Source: Phycisphaeraceae bacterium (GTDB taxonomy: Bacteria > Planctomycetota > Phycisphaerae > Phycisphaerales > Phycisphaeraceae). From it: DNA of 26,902 nt. The position numbers were made by a program, and so were the translations under genes. The stretch spans positions 1-26,902 of the forward strand of contig JADZCW010000024.1 in the NCBI GenBank assembly GCA_020851395.1. The letters are read 5' to 3'. Below are positions 1-6,916 of the stretch, one piece after another. Within the stretch, counting starts at the first letter, position 1; each line of letters starts with the position of its first letter. The notes under the pieces were generated by a model that was given only the letters and a program-made list of their open reading frames with translations, made no database searches and had not been told where the DNA came from.

Positions 1-1253
1 GGGACGTGGCCGGCTTCGCGGATCAGACGGCAGAGGACTTCTTCGCTCAGGCAATAGGTCGTGCCGGCGGCGCTGACGACGTTCTCCTCCATCATGACCG
101 AGCCCATGTCGCTGGCGCCGTAGAACAAGGCAAGCTGGCCGATCTTGGGGCCCATCGTCACCCAGGAGCTGCCGATGGAGTGGATGTTGTCCAGGAACAA
201 CCGGCTGATCGCCTGCATGCGGAGGTATTCGCTGGCCCCGGCCATGCGGACGAGTTTTCCGCTCGTGGGCACAGCCGCGTCGCAGGCGTTCTTGTCGCGG
301 GGGTCGAGCTTGCCGGCGGCGACGAGGTCAGCCAGCGTGTCGCCGGGGAATGGCTCGCCGGACTCGGCGTCCCAGTCGGGGACGCGGCCGAGGGGGGTGT
401 TCTCACGTTGGAAGGGCCAGGCGATGAAGCTGATGTAGCGGCCGGGCCAATGCTCAGCGATCGCGCGGTCCTGGGCCGCACGCACGCGGGCCATGTGGTC
501 GATGCGATCCATCACGCCCTCGATGTGGCCAAACATCATCGTCGCGCTGGTCCACATGCCCAGGCGGTGGGCGGTGGACATGACGGCCAGCCACTGATCG
601 GCCGTGGCCTTGCCGATGCCGATCCGCCGGCGGACGTGCTCGGCGAAGATCTCGCCGCCGCCGCCCGGGATCGAATCCAAGCCGGCTGCCTGCAAACGAC
701 GCATGATCGCCTCGAGCTTGGCCTGCCAGACTTGCGGGGAAAGCTCGTGACTTCTCTTGGGCTCGGTGCGTGGGAAGCCCGGCAGGTCGAACACCGCGAC
801 GAACTCGACAAACTCCGGCGGGGAGAAGCCGTGGACGTGCACCCCCGGGAACTCGCTCTTGAGCCCGCGGAGCATGTCCTCGTAGAACTCGATCGGCAGC
901 TCCGGGTGCATACCACCCTGCAGGAGGATCTGCGTCCCGCCGATGGCCACGAGCTGGCGGACCTTCTCGTGGAGCTGCTCGCGGCTGAGCGTGTAGGCCC
1001 CCTGCTCGCCGAGGTCGCGCTTGAACGCGCAGAACGTGCATGAGGCGGAGCAGACGTTGGTGTAGTTGATGTTGCGGTCGATGACGTAGGTGCGGACGCG
1101 CGGGCCGTGGATGCGCTCGGCCACGGCCGTCGACCAGCGGCCCAGGTCGTGCAGCGATGCCTCACGGTAGAGCCGCATGGCGTCGGCCACGCTCAGGCGA
1201 GCATTGCCGGCGATGACGTCATCGATGCGCAGATCCTTGGCCAGCGTGGTCAT
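1..1253 (-). CDS. mqnC: Cyclic dehypoxanthinyl futalosine synthase (MqnC), 3' end cut by window edge
   Basis: A radical SAM enzyme of the futalosine route to menaquinone, expected to cyclise dehypoxanthine futalosine in the cytoplasm. The frame is open from 1253 to the window edge (417 codons, no stop). The [4Fe-4S] motif is CSASCTFC, with Cys68, Cys72 and Cys75, inside the MqnC-typical DRNINYTNVC...CAFKR context. Further family landmarks are LQGGMHPELP, AGLDSIPGGGGEI and, near the cut end, SVMMEENVVSAAGT. An in-frame TAA lies four codons upstream of the ATG, which fixes the start. No Shine-Dalgarno sequence is visible; a TACACT hexamer sits 12 nt upstream. Compared with my memory of the family there is extra sequence of roughly 25-30 residues after HGFSPPEFVEF, containing FDLPGFPRTEPKRSHELS. 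MqnE is the alternative; the IPGGGGEI and EENVVSAAG motifs favour MqnC. Confidence 0.88.
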   Translation of the reverse strand, partial: MTTLAKDLRIDDVIAGNARLSVADAMRLYREASLHDLGRWSTAVAERIHGPRVRTYVIDRNINYTNVCSASCTFCAFKRDLGEQGAYTLSREQLHEKVRQLVAIGGTQILLQGGMHPELPIEFYEDMLRGLKSEFPGVHVHGFSPPEFVEFVAVFDLPGFPRTEPKRSHELSPQVWQAKLEAIMRRLQAAGLDSIPGGGGEIFAEHVRRRIGIGKATADQWLAVMSTAHRLGMWTSATMMFGHIEGVMDRIDHMARVRAAQDRAIAEHWPGRYISFIAWPFQRENTPLGRVPDWDAESGEPFPGDTLADLVAAGKLDPRDKNACDAAVPTSGKLVRMAGASEYLRMQAISRLFLDNIHSIGSSWVTMGPKIGQLALFYGASDMGSVMMEENVVSAAGTTYCLSEEVLCRLIREAGHV

Positions 1254-1271
1254 GGTGAACGATTAAGTGTA
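1254..1271 (-). promoter_or_regulatory. Possible -10 element just upstream of mqnC
   Basis: Read on the minus strand, TACACT occupies 1271-1266, leaving 12 nt to the mqnC ATG at 1253. With no Shine-Dalgarno sequence in this space, a leaderless or very short-leader transcript is possible. No convincing -35 hexamer is seen 16-18 bp upstream, where the repeat fragment at 1293-1324 begins. Confidence 0.3.
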
Positions 1272-1292
1272 GCGAAAATGCGGGGGAAAGAT

Positions 1293-1324
1293 GAACCACC
1301 AAGACACCAAGAGCACCAAGAAAA
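1293..1324. repeat. Fragment of dispersed intergenic repeat family (copy C)
   Basis: The stretch starting aaccaccaagacaccaaga matches the outer arm of the large inverted repeat at 16820-17011 (aaccaccaagacaccgagg). It lies in the frr-mqnC gap and appears to be a single arm without its partner. A shorter piece recurs at 10066-10080. Confidence 0.6.
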
Positions 1325-1365
1325 CCGGGAAGGGTTTTGATGGCAATTCCTAACGTGAAGGGGGT

Positions 1366-1393
1366 GTGGGGGAGCGGCATGACGCTCCCCCAC
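1366..1393. repeat. Perfect 11-bp inverted repeat downstream of frr
   Basis: GTGGGGGAGCG at 1366-1376 is the exact reverse complement of CGCTCCCCCAC at 1383-1393, with a 6-nt loop. It lies 55 bp past the frr stop on the minus strand, so it could stop or stabilise the pyrH-frr mRNA, but it has no T-run on either strand. Confidence 0.6.
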
Positions 1394-1448
1394 GACGCAA
1401 ACCAGTCGGCCCATCACTGACCCACGCCCTCGACTTCCGGACGCTTTT

Positions 1449-2015
1449 TCAAACTGTCTCGATCTCTTTCCGCTTCTGCTCGGCCGCGTCGTCGACGGCC
1501 TTCTCGTATTGCTTGAGCAGGTTCTGGATCTCCTCCTTGGCCTTCTCGATCTCGTCCTCGCTGACGTGCAGGGTCTTGTCCTTGGCGGCGGCCTCGATGT
1601 GCTTGTTGGCGTCGCGGCGGGCGTTGCGGACGGTGATCTTGGCGTTCTCGGCCATGTGCTTGACCGAGGCGGTCAGCTGCTGGCGGCGTTCGCCGGTCAG
1701 GGGGGGGATGGACAGGCGGATCTGCTTGCCCTCGCTCATGGGGTTGAGTCCCAGGCCGGAGGTCTGGATGGCCTTGACGATCAGCTGGACCGTGCCGGCG
1801 TCGAAGGGCTTGATGAGGATCTGCGTGGCCTCGGGCGTGCTGATCAGGGCCAGGGAGCGCAGATCGGTGGCCGAGCCGTAGTAGTCGACCTTGATGAACT
1901 CGACCAGGGCGGTCGAGGCCCGGCCGGTGCGGATGCCGCGCAGCTCCTGCTTGAGGTAGTCCACGGCTTTGCTCATCGCCTCTTCGGCAGTCAATTGGAT
2001 TTCGTCGAGGTCCAT
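1449..2015 (-). CDS. frr: Ribosome recycling factor
   Basis: At 188 aa this has the normal length of RRF, which works with EF-G to split post-termination ribosomes in the cytoplasm. Recognisable blocks are YLKQELRGIRTGRAS near the N-terminus (helix bearing the invariant RTGRA), the central DLRSLALISTPEATQILIKPFD and GLNPMSEGKQIRLSIPPLTGERR, and the C-terminal helix KHIEAAAKDKTLHVSEDEIEKAKEEIQ. The start is supported by AGGAG six nt upstream of the ATG. It follows pyrH on the same strand after 64 nt, the widespread pyrH-frr pair; tsf and rpsB are not in the window. Confidence 0.97.
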   Translation of the reverse strand: MDLDEIQLTAEEAMSKAVDYLKQELRGIRTGRASTALVEFIKVDYYGSATDLRSLALISTPEATQILIKPFDAGTVQLIVKAIQTSGLGLNPMSEGKQIRLSIPPLTGERRQQLTASVKHMAENAKITVRNARRDANKHIEAAAKDKTLHVSEDEIEKAKEEIQNLLKQYEKAVDDAAEQKRKEIETV

Positions 2016-2079
2016 GGGAGACTCCTGGGAATGTCGCGGCCGGACGCGGGCGTCCGGGTTGCGTCAAGAATACAGGCGA

Positions 2080-2802
2080 TCACTCGAGCGTGACGGTCGT
2101 GCCCTTGTTCTCGCCCTGCACCACCTGGGCGATGTGGCCGGTCTGCTTCATGTTGAAGACGACGATGGGGATGTTGCGCTCCATGCACATGCTAAAGGCC
2201 GTCAGGTCCATCACCTTGAGCCGGCGGTCGATGACCTCCTTGAAGGTCAGCTTGTCGAACCGCTTGGCGTTGGGGTTTTTCATGGGGTCGTCGTCGTAGA
2301 TGCCGTCGACCTTGGTGGCCTTGAGCAGGACGTCGGCGTTGATCTCGGCGGCGCGGAGGGCGGCGGCGGAGTCAGTGGTGAAGAAGGGGTTGCCCGTGCC
2401 GGCGACGAAGATGACCACGCGGCCCTTCTCGAGGTGTCGGATGGCCCGGCCGCGGATGAAGGTCTCGGCCACGGCGGTCAGTTGCAGGGCGCTGAGCACC
2501 CGGGCGGGCTGGCCGATGCGTTCGAGCATCTCCTTGAGCGCCAGGCCGTTCATCACCGTGCCGAGCATGCCCATGTAGTCGGCCGTGGCCTGGTTGATGT
2601 GCCCGCGCTGGGCGAGGGTGGCGCCGCGGATGATGTTGCCGCCGCCGACGACGACGGCCAACTGCGTGCCGAGCAGGGCCGCGGCCGAGATCTCGCGGGC
2701 GATGACCTCGAGCTCGTCGCCGTCGATGCCGAAGCCGCCGGCCTTGCAGAGGGCCTCGCCGCTGATCTTCAGGAGGACGCGCTGGTAACGGGGTTCAGTC
2801 AC
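2080..2802 (-). CDS. pyrH: Uridylate (UMP) kinase
   Basis: A hexameric-type bacterial UMP kinase of the amino-acid kinase fold, converting UMP to UDP in pyrimidine nucleotide synthesis. The 240-aa length is typical. Family motifs in order are the N-terminal LLKISGEAL (ATP phosphate binding), VVVGGGNIIRG, the UMP-binding GTGNPFFTTDSAAALRAAEI and KATKVDGIYDDDP. It starts with GTG (MTEPRYQRVLLK); AAGG lies seven nt upstream, and no better start precedes the conserved KISGEAL block. It leads directly into frr. Confidence 0.96.
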   Translation of the reverse strand: MTEPRYQRVLLKISGEALCKAGGFGIDGDELEVIAREISAAALLGTQLAVVVGGGNIIRGATLAQRGHINQATADYMGMLGTVMNGLALKEMLERIGQPARVLSALQLTAVAETFIRGRAIRHLEKGRVVIFVAGTGNPFFTTDSAAALRAAEINADVLLKATKVDGIYDDDPMKNPNAKRFDKLTFKEVIDRRLKVMDLTAFSMCMERNIPIVVFNMKQTGHIAQVVQGENKGTTVTLE

Positions 2803-2916
2803 GAGGGGACCTTGGAAAGGTGTAGGAGGCGTGGTCGTGGAGATGAATTGTCGGGCTTGGGCGGGCGGGGCGTCAAGTGGAGAAGCCGACCGAGGATAGG
2901 CTGACGATGCCGCTGC

Positions 2917-3396
2917 CTAACCCTTGCGGTCGTCGAGGCCGAACTCCTTGAGCCACTGGCGGACCTCGCCTGCGTCGAGGTCGGTCGGCCGGTCGGCTTC
3001 GAGCTCGAGGGAGGGTTTGGTGGCGCTCAGCGTGCTGAGCTGGTGGACGAAGGCCGCGCAGGGGACGGGCGAGGCCCGGCGGCGGCGGGCGGCCTTCTGG
3101 ATCTGATGGTCGTCGCTGACGACCAGGAGGCGGCGGGGGGCTGTGTCGGCGTCGATGAACTGGATGATCAGGTCATCGGCTGACCGCTTGCGGCCGGAGT
3201 AGATCAGGTCGACCTCCGGCACGGGCGAGGCCGACGGCGTGTCGGGCTTGGGCACGCCGTCACAGACCACGCGGATGCTCTGGCCGCGCCAGGGCGAACG
3301 GGCGAGCAGCCGGCACAATCCCTCCTCATCAAGGCCGGCCAGGCTCGGCGGCATGGTTGCGTGCAGGAGGTTGTAGCCGTCGATCAGAAGAGGCAT
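2917..3396 (-). CDS. NYN/YacP-like PIN-fold RNase
   Basis: A 159-aa protein beginning MPLLIDGYNLLHA, the signature opening of NYN-domain (YacP/Rae1-like) nucleases. Acidic residues fit a PIN-like metal site: Asp6, Asp46 in VVCDG, Asp74-Asp75 in RSADDLIIQFI and Asp95-Asp96 in VVSDDHQIQ. From family knowledge it is expected to cut RNA, possibly on the ribosome. The last 50 residues (after RRRRASP) are variable and would form a tail. It starts 14 nt after the unrecognised gene at 3411-4220, suggesting co-transcription with that gene and the regulator upstream. No clear ribosome-binding site is seen. The fold is fairly sure; the substrate is unknown. Confidence 0.8.
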   Translation of the reverse strand: MPLLIDGYNLLHATMPPSLAGLDEEGLCRLLARSPWRGQSIRVVCDGVPKPDTPSASPVPEVDLIYSGRKRSADDLIIQFIDADTAPRRLLVVSDDHQIQKAARRRRASPVPCAAFVHQLSTLSATKPSLELEADRPTDLDAGEVRQWLKEFGLDDRKG

Positions 3397-3410
3397 GGTC
3401 TGTACGTCGG

Positions 3411-4220
3411 TCAGACGTAGCGAGCGGCCTCAACAAAGGAGCAGCGCGGACGCGTGTAGTGCAGCTCGACGTCGGTGCACATCTGGGCCGTGATGACGAG
3501 CGGCTGGCTTGATGTGCCCGTCAGGCGGTGGATCACCTCGGCCTGTTCGATCTCCACGTTCATCCCCACGGCCTCGCCGCCGGTCAGGAAGGCGTCAAAC
3601 ACGCGCGGCACAGGCTCGGACCATGTCAGACGCATCCCATCGAAGCCGGCAAATCCCCCGGGCGTCGCGGCCCTGGGCTCGGCGAGGCAGGCGAGCGAGC
3701 CATGCGCGGTCCGGAGGCTGCAGGATCCGCCATGCTCGGACGGTGAATCTCCCTCGATTTGCAGGGGCTCGTGGCTCAGGCCATACGCCACCGCCAGGTC
3801 CAGCGGGCAGCCGGCCGGCGTTGCGAAATGGGCCAGTGAGGCCCAGGCGTGCCGCCCCTCGGCCACGGCGGCCATCTCGACCGAGACAAACATTTCAGGC
3901 CAGCGAGCGAGCGGCTTAGGCGTGGTGTCCTGCATCTGTCCCACGGCCGGGCTGGGCCCGGATTGGACGTGCAGATGCCAGTCCTGACGTACGCCGATCG
4001 TCAGCAGCAACTGATCCACATGTCCCTCGGGGCGGAGCCAGGGACGAACCACCGGATCATTCGACGAACGCGGCGTCTCGACCAGGACACGCCACAGCCA
4101 CGGGCAGCGTGCGGTCAGGAAGACCACCTCCGCCGCCGGGTGGACCAGTCGCAGCGGCTCGACCACCGGAGCTCGGTGGTCGGTCTGGAACGCCGAAGAT
4201 GTGCGGGCCGTGGTGGTCAT
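3411..4220 (-). CDS. Unrecognised 269-aa protein, translationally coupled to a GbsR-like regulator
   Basis: I do not recognise a family. The ATG at 4220 overlaps the stop of the upstream regulator as ATGA, so the two are probably translationally coupled; the open frame continues upstream to 4406 only because it runs antisense-like through the regulator gene in another frame. The protein (MTTTARTSS...) has no signal peptide or membrane segment. It is rich in Trp, Pro and His, with blocks such as EVVFLTARCPWLWRVLVET, DQLLLTIGVRQDWHLHVQSG and QAEVIHRLTGTSSQPLVITAQM, and reads like a soluble, mostly beta protein. The NYN nuclease follows after 14 nt. The length of the frame, the coupling and the neighbours argue that it is real. 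Confidence 0.72.
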   Translation of the reverse strand: MTTTARTSSAFQTDHRAPVVEPLRLVHPAAEVVFLTARCPWLWRVLVETPRSSNDPVVRPWLRPEGHVDQLLLTIGVRQDWHLHVQSGPSPAVGQMQDTTPKPLARWPEMFVSVEMAAVAEGRHAWASLAHFATPAGCPLDLAVAYGLSHEPLQIEGDSPSEHGGSCSLRTAHGSLACLAEPRAATPGGFAGFDGMRLTWSEPVPRVFDAFLTGGEAVGMNVEIEQAEVIHRLTGTSSQPLVITAQMCTDVELHYTRPRCSFVEAARYV

Positions 4221-4810
4221 GAGGCGACTCGCAGCAGCTTGCGGACATGCCTGCCCATCTTGGCCAGGCGGATCAGGGCCGGGCGGGCGAGGCTGTGGAA
4301 CTGGTCGTGCCAGCGGGTGACGGTCTCGAAGAAGCCCAGGAGCTCGTCGAGCTTTTGCTGGGCGTGAGCGTCGGCTGAGCCGGGCTTGCGGGCCTGAGCG
4401 GCGCACTGACGCAGGACCTCGAGGGTGGGGTCAATCTCGCGCTTGCGGCGCTCGGCCATGATCAGACGGAACATCTCCCAGACGTCGGTCATGGTCTGGA
4501 AGTGATCGCGGCGGTCGCCGAGCAGGCGGACGGGCTTGACGATGCCCCACTCCTGGAGCTGGCGGAGGCTGACGCTGACGTTCGAGCGTGCCACCGAGAG
4601 GGTCGAGGCGATCTGCTCAGCCGTCAGGGGCGTGGGCCAGATGTAGAGCAGGGCGTGGATCTGGGCGATGGTGCGGTTGATCCCCCAGCGAGGGCCCATG
4701 TCGCCCCAGTGGAGGATGAAACGCTCCATGACGGGCGACAGTTGCAGGCGTTCGCCGGGAACGGCTGCCGGGTTTCCCAGAGCTTGGGATGTTTCGGCCA
4801 TTTCAGTCAT
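4217..4810 (-). CDS. GbsR/MarR-family transcriptional regulator
   Basis: A 197-aa winged-helix DNA-binding protein. The N-terminal helix VMERFILHWGDMGPRWGINRTIAQIHALLYIWPTPLTAEQIAS and the following VARSNVSVSLRQLQEWGIVKPVRLLGDRRDHFQT (about residues 58-105) are characteristic of GbsR-like MarR relatives; the C-terminal half is helical and probably mediates dimerisation. I chose the ATG at 4810 over one at 4927 because the longer form would read through the transcription terminator at 4881-4909 and add a low-complexity tail. It has a plausible promoter (4821-4849) and a 20-bp palindrome exactly over its start codon, fitting autorepression. It heads an operon with the unrecognised gene (4-nt overlap) and the NYN nuclease. 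The inducer cannot be told from sequence. Confidence 0.85.
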   Translation of the reverse strand: MTEMAETSQALGNPAAVPGERLQLSPVMERFILHWGDMGPRWGINRTIAQIHALLYIWPTPLTAEQIASTLSVARSNVSVSLRQLQEWGIVKPVRLLGDRRDHFQTMTDVWEMFRLIMAERRKREIDPTLEVLRQCAAQARKPGSADAHAQQKLDELLGFFETVTRWHDQFHSLARPALIRLAKMGRHVRKLLRVAS

Positions 4811-4819
4811 GACAGAAAT
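4800..4819. promoter_or_regulatory. 20-bp palindrome over the start codon of the GbsR-like gene (candidate operator)
   Basis: ATTTCAGTCATGACAGAAAT is a palindrome with a single mismatched pair (positions 5 and 14 of the 18-bp core). It spans the ATG at 4810-4808 and begins one base downstream of the -10 hexamer, so a bound repressor would block both polymerase and initiation. That it is the regulator's own site is inference. Confidence 0.5.
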
Positions 4820-4820
4820 A

Positions 4821-4849
4821 AGTGTAACCGATCGGAGTCGGCTGGTCCA
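4821..4849 (-). promoter_or_regulatory. Predicted promoter of the regulator operon
   Basis: On the minus strand TGGACC (4849-4844, 4 of 6 to TTGACA) is followed after 17 bp by TACACT (4826-4821, 4 of 6 to TATAAT). The -10 ends 10 nt before the chosen ATG, so the leader would be only a few nucleotides long and no Shine-Dalgarno sequence is present. Confidence 0.45.
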
Positions 4850-4880
4850 GGCCAGCGCGCCGTCGTTCGGATCGGCGCAT

Positions 4881-4909
4881 GAAAAATCGGCCGGGCGGGC
4901 CCGGCCGAT
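4881..4909 (-). terminator. Rho-independent terminator of the DUF11 lipoprotein gene
   Basis: Read on the minus strand, ATCGGCCGGG, a 4-nt loop and CCCGGCCGAT form a perfect 10-bp stem followed by a short T-run (4885-4882). It lies about 42 bp past the stop of the gene at 4952-6496. Confidence 0.85.
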
Positions 4910-4951
4910 GGTGTTGAGCGTGATCAAGTCGAAGCGTTCAACCCACGATGC

Positions 4952-6496
4952 TTACTCATAGAAGTTGGTGGCCTCGGTCTCCTCGACGGGCCGGGTCAAC
5001 TGCTCGGTGGTCATCGAGGTCTTGAAGCGGACGTCGCCGGGCTTGAGGGCCTTGACCTGGAGCTTCCAGACGGCCTTGGCCTTGGGCGCCAGTTCCGCCA
5101 GGGGAGCAAAGGTGACGGTCCTGCCCGAGGCCGTGCCGGCCGTGACGCCCGTGGCCGAGACGAACTGCATGGTGTCCTCGAGCGTGCAGACGATCCGGAT
5201 GTTGGTCTCGGCGGCCGAGCCCTGGTTGGTCACCACCACAGTGTAGGTCTCGATATCGCCAATCTGGATCGGGTCAGCCTCGTCGACGACCTCAAGCAGG
5301 ACGGCGGCGATGCCGCGCACCTGGGTCTGGGCGGCGGCGGAGACAGCCTCGGCGCAGAAGGCCCTGGCGTCGGCGCTGTTGCGCAGCGCGCCCTGGTTGG
5401 CGGTCACGAGGGTGATCGAGAAACGGCGGGACTCACCGGGCGCCAGGGCTCCGACGTTCCAGGTCGCCGCGTCGGGCGCGATCGCGGCGGCGGGCGTGGC
5501 GGCGGCGACCTTCGCCCCGGCGGGCAGGGCGTCGCGCAGGACGGTGTCGCGGGCGACGCCGTCGCCGGTGTTGGCCAGGACGATCTCGTAGGTCACGGGC
5601 CGGCCGGCGTAGACCGTCTGGGGACCGGACTTGGTGATCTTGAGCACGGGCTTGCGGACCACCGTAGCCGCCCGGGCCTGGGACTTGAGGCCACCGTCAG
5701 CCGCGGCGGCGACCTCGTGGCTGAACTGGCCGGTGGCCTGCGCCCGCAGGGCGACGCCGAAGGCCTTGGGCGCGTTCGGGTCGAGGCTGTCGATGCGGGC
5801 CTCGACGGTCTTCTTGCCGCCCTCGGCCGTCACCAGACCCTCGGGCAGGGCCTGCTGGATCGTGACATTGCGGGCAACGCCCGTGCCGCGATTGACGACG
5901 GTGTACCGGACATTGATCGGGTCGCACTGGAGCACCTCGGCCGGGGCCTCGACGGCGATCTCCAGCTTGGGCTGCACGACGTTGACAGCCACGCAGGCAT
6001 GAGCCTCGTAGTCAAGCGAAAGGCAATTGCGCAGCGACCCCACGGCCGAGGCCGAGGAACGCAGGGTGACGGACTTGGACTCGCCGGGCTCGATCCGGCC
6101 CAGGTCCCAGCGGGTGACGCCCTCCTCGGCCGCGGCCGGCTTGGGCTCGGCGCTGACGAGCTGGTAGGTCGGCCCGCAATGGTCGACCAGCTGCACGGCC
6201 CCGAAGGGCACCGAGCTAATGTTGGTCACGGTGATGGTCGAATCGAACACCTGTCCGACAGCGACCTCGGCCGGTGCCACGCGGTCGATCATGAAAGCGC
6301 TGGACTGTTTCTGGCCCGTCGGGAAGGCGACGGAGGAACGGACCATTCCGGCAGGCGCCGAGGGAGCTTCGGCCCTGGCGGCCGGCGGCGGCGGAGAGCC
6401 CGGGGCGGCTTCTGCCTGACGATCCTGGCTGTAGCAGCCGGACAACACAGCCGCCGTCGATAGACACAGGCCGACGATCCATGCTTGACGGTTCAT
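4952..6496 (-). CDS. Lipoprotein with four DUF11-like repeats (OmcB-like style)
   Basis: A 514-aa exported protein. The N-terminus (MNRQAWIVGL, hydrophobic stretch, then VLSGC) is a lipoprotein signal with the lipidated Cys at residue 21, followed by a Pro/Ala-rich spacer to about residue 55. Four Ig-like DUF11 repeats follow at roughly 72-172, 177-280, 283-392 and 398-500, each with a 'TYTVVVTNQGSAAETN' type strand and an 'L.PGES..F.I.L' strand. Cysteines at 107, 158, 168, 191, 381 and 437 are spread over the repeats. The repeat type and the end PVEETEATNFYE recall chlamydial OmcB-like envelope proteins, a relation I infer from pattern only. GGGAG lies seven nt before the ATG. It is monocistronic, with its own promoter and terminator. 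Likely a structural cell-envelope protein. Confidence 0.85.
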   Translation of the reverse strand: MNRQAWIVGLCLSTAAVLSGCYSQDRQAEAAPGSPPPPAARAEAPSAPAGMVRSSVAFPTGQKQSSAFMIDRVAPAEVAVGQVFDSTITVTNISSVPFGAVQLVDHCGPTYQLVSAEPKPAAAEEGVTRWDLGRIEPGESKSVTLRSSASAVGSLRNCLSLDYEAHACVAVNVVQPKLEIAVEAPAEVLQCDPINVRYTVVNRGTGVARNVTIQQALPEGLVTAEGGKKTVEARIDSLDPNAPKAFGVALRAQATGQFSHEVAAAADGGLKSQARAATVVRKPVLKITKSGPQTVYAGRPVTYEIVLANTGDGVARDTVLRDALPAGAKVAAATPAAAIAPDAATWNVGALAPGESRRFSITLVTANQGALRNSADARAFCAEAVSAAAQTQVRGIAAVLLEVVDEADPIQIGDIETYTVVVTNQGSAAETNIRIVCTLEDTMQFVSATGVTAGTASGRTVTFAPLAELAPKAKAVWKLQVKALKPGDVRFKTSMTTEQLTRPVEETEATNFYE

Positions 6497-6856
6497 CTGC
6501 GGTCTCCCTTAAGTTTGGAATCCCCCGTCGCCGAGGGCGGCGAACGAGCAGGACATGTACTAGCCAGACGCTCTGAGCCCTCGCACGTCGCGAGTCACAG
6601 GCAGTGACAAAACTTACGTTACCCGTTTTAACTCCAATCGGAGCGACATGTCAACTCTTTTCAGCATCCCTCCGCTTCCCCGTCAAGGTCGCCAACACCA
6701 TCGCCGAACGAGCGGATGAAAGACGCCCCCACGCCGGTGCAACCTCGCAACCGACTTTCAGTAAGGATGTTGCTGACAACGGTTGAGATCACCTCGGACG
6801 ACCATGCCTATTGCGAACAGTGTCCACTTCGGGTCGATGAACCGTGCCATGTGGAC
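6497..6856. other. Intergenic region upstream of the DUF11 lipoprotein gene
   Basis: Apart from the promoter at 6625-6654 and a ribosome-binding site next to the gene start, I see no coding frame with credible composition, no repeat copy and no obvious RNA structure between 6497 and the terminator at 6857. Confidence 0.5.
6625..6654 (-). promoter_or_regulatory. Predicted sigma70-type promoter of the DUF11 lipoprotein gene
   Basis: A perfect TTGACA (6654-6649, minus strand) is followed after 18 bp by TAAAAC (6630-6625, 4 of 6). The leader to the ATG at 6496 would be about 120 nt. Confidence 0.5.
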
Positions 6857-6886
6857 AAAAAAAAGGCCGGGCGGTCAAGCCCGGCC
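6857..6886 (-). terminator. Rho-independent terminator of the carbonic anhydrase-chemoreceptor gene
   Basis: On the minus strand GGCCGGGC, a 6-nt loop and GCCCGGCC form an 8-bp perfect stem followed by eight Ts (6864-6857). It sits 30 bp past the stop at 6917. Confidence 0.92.
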
Positions 6887-6916
6887 GGAGAACATTAAAA
6901 GTAGATGCTGCCCGAA

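Noticed and set aside
6..1043. A 345-codon plus-strand frame
   Set aside because: It is antisense to mqnC and has no family features; the radical SAM motif on the minus strand is clear.
3411..4406. N-terminal extension of the unrecognised protein to 4406
   Set aside because: The extra 62 codons overlap the regulator gene; the ATGA overlap at 4217-4220 is the natural start.
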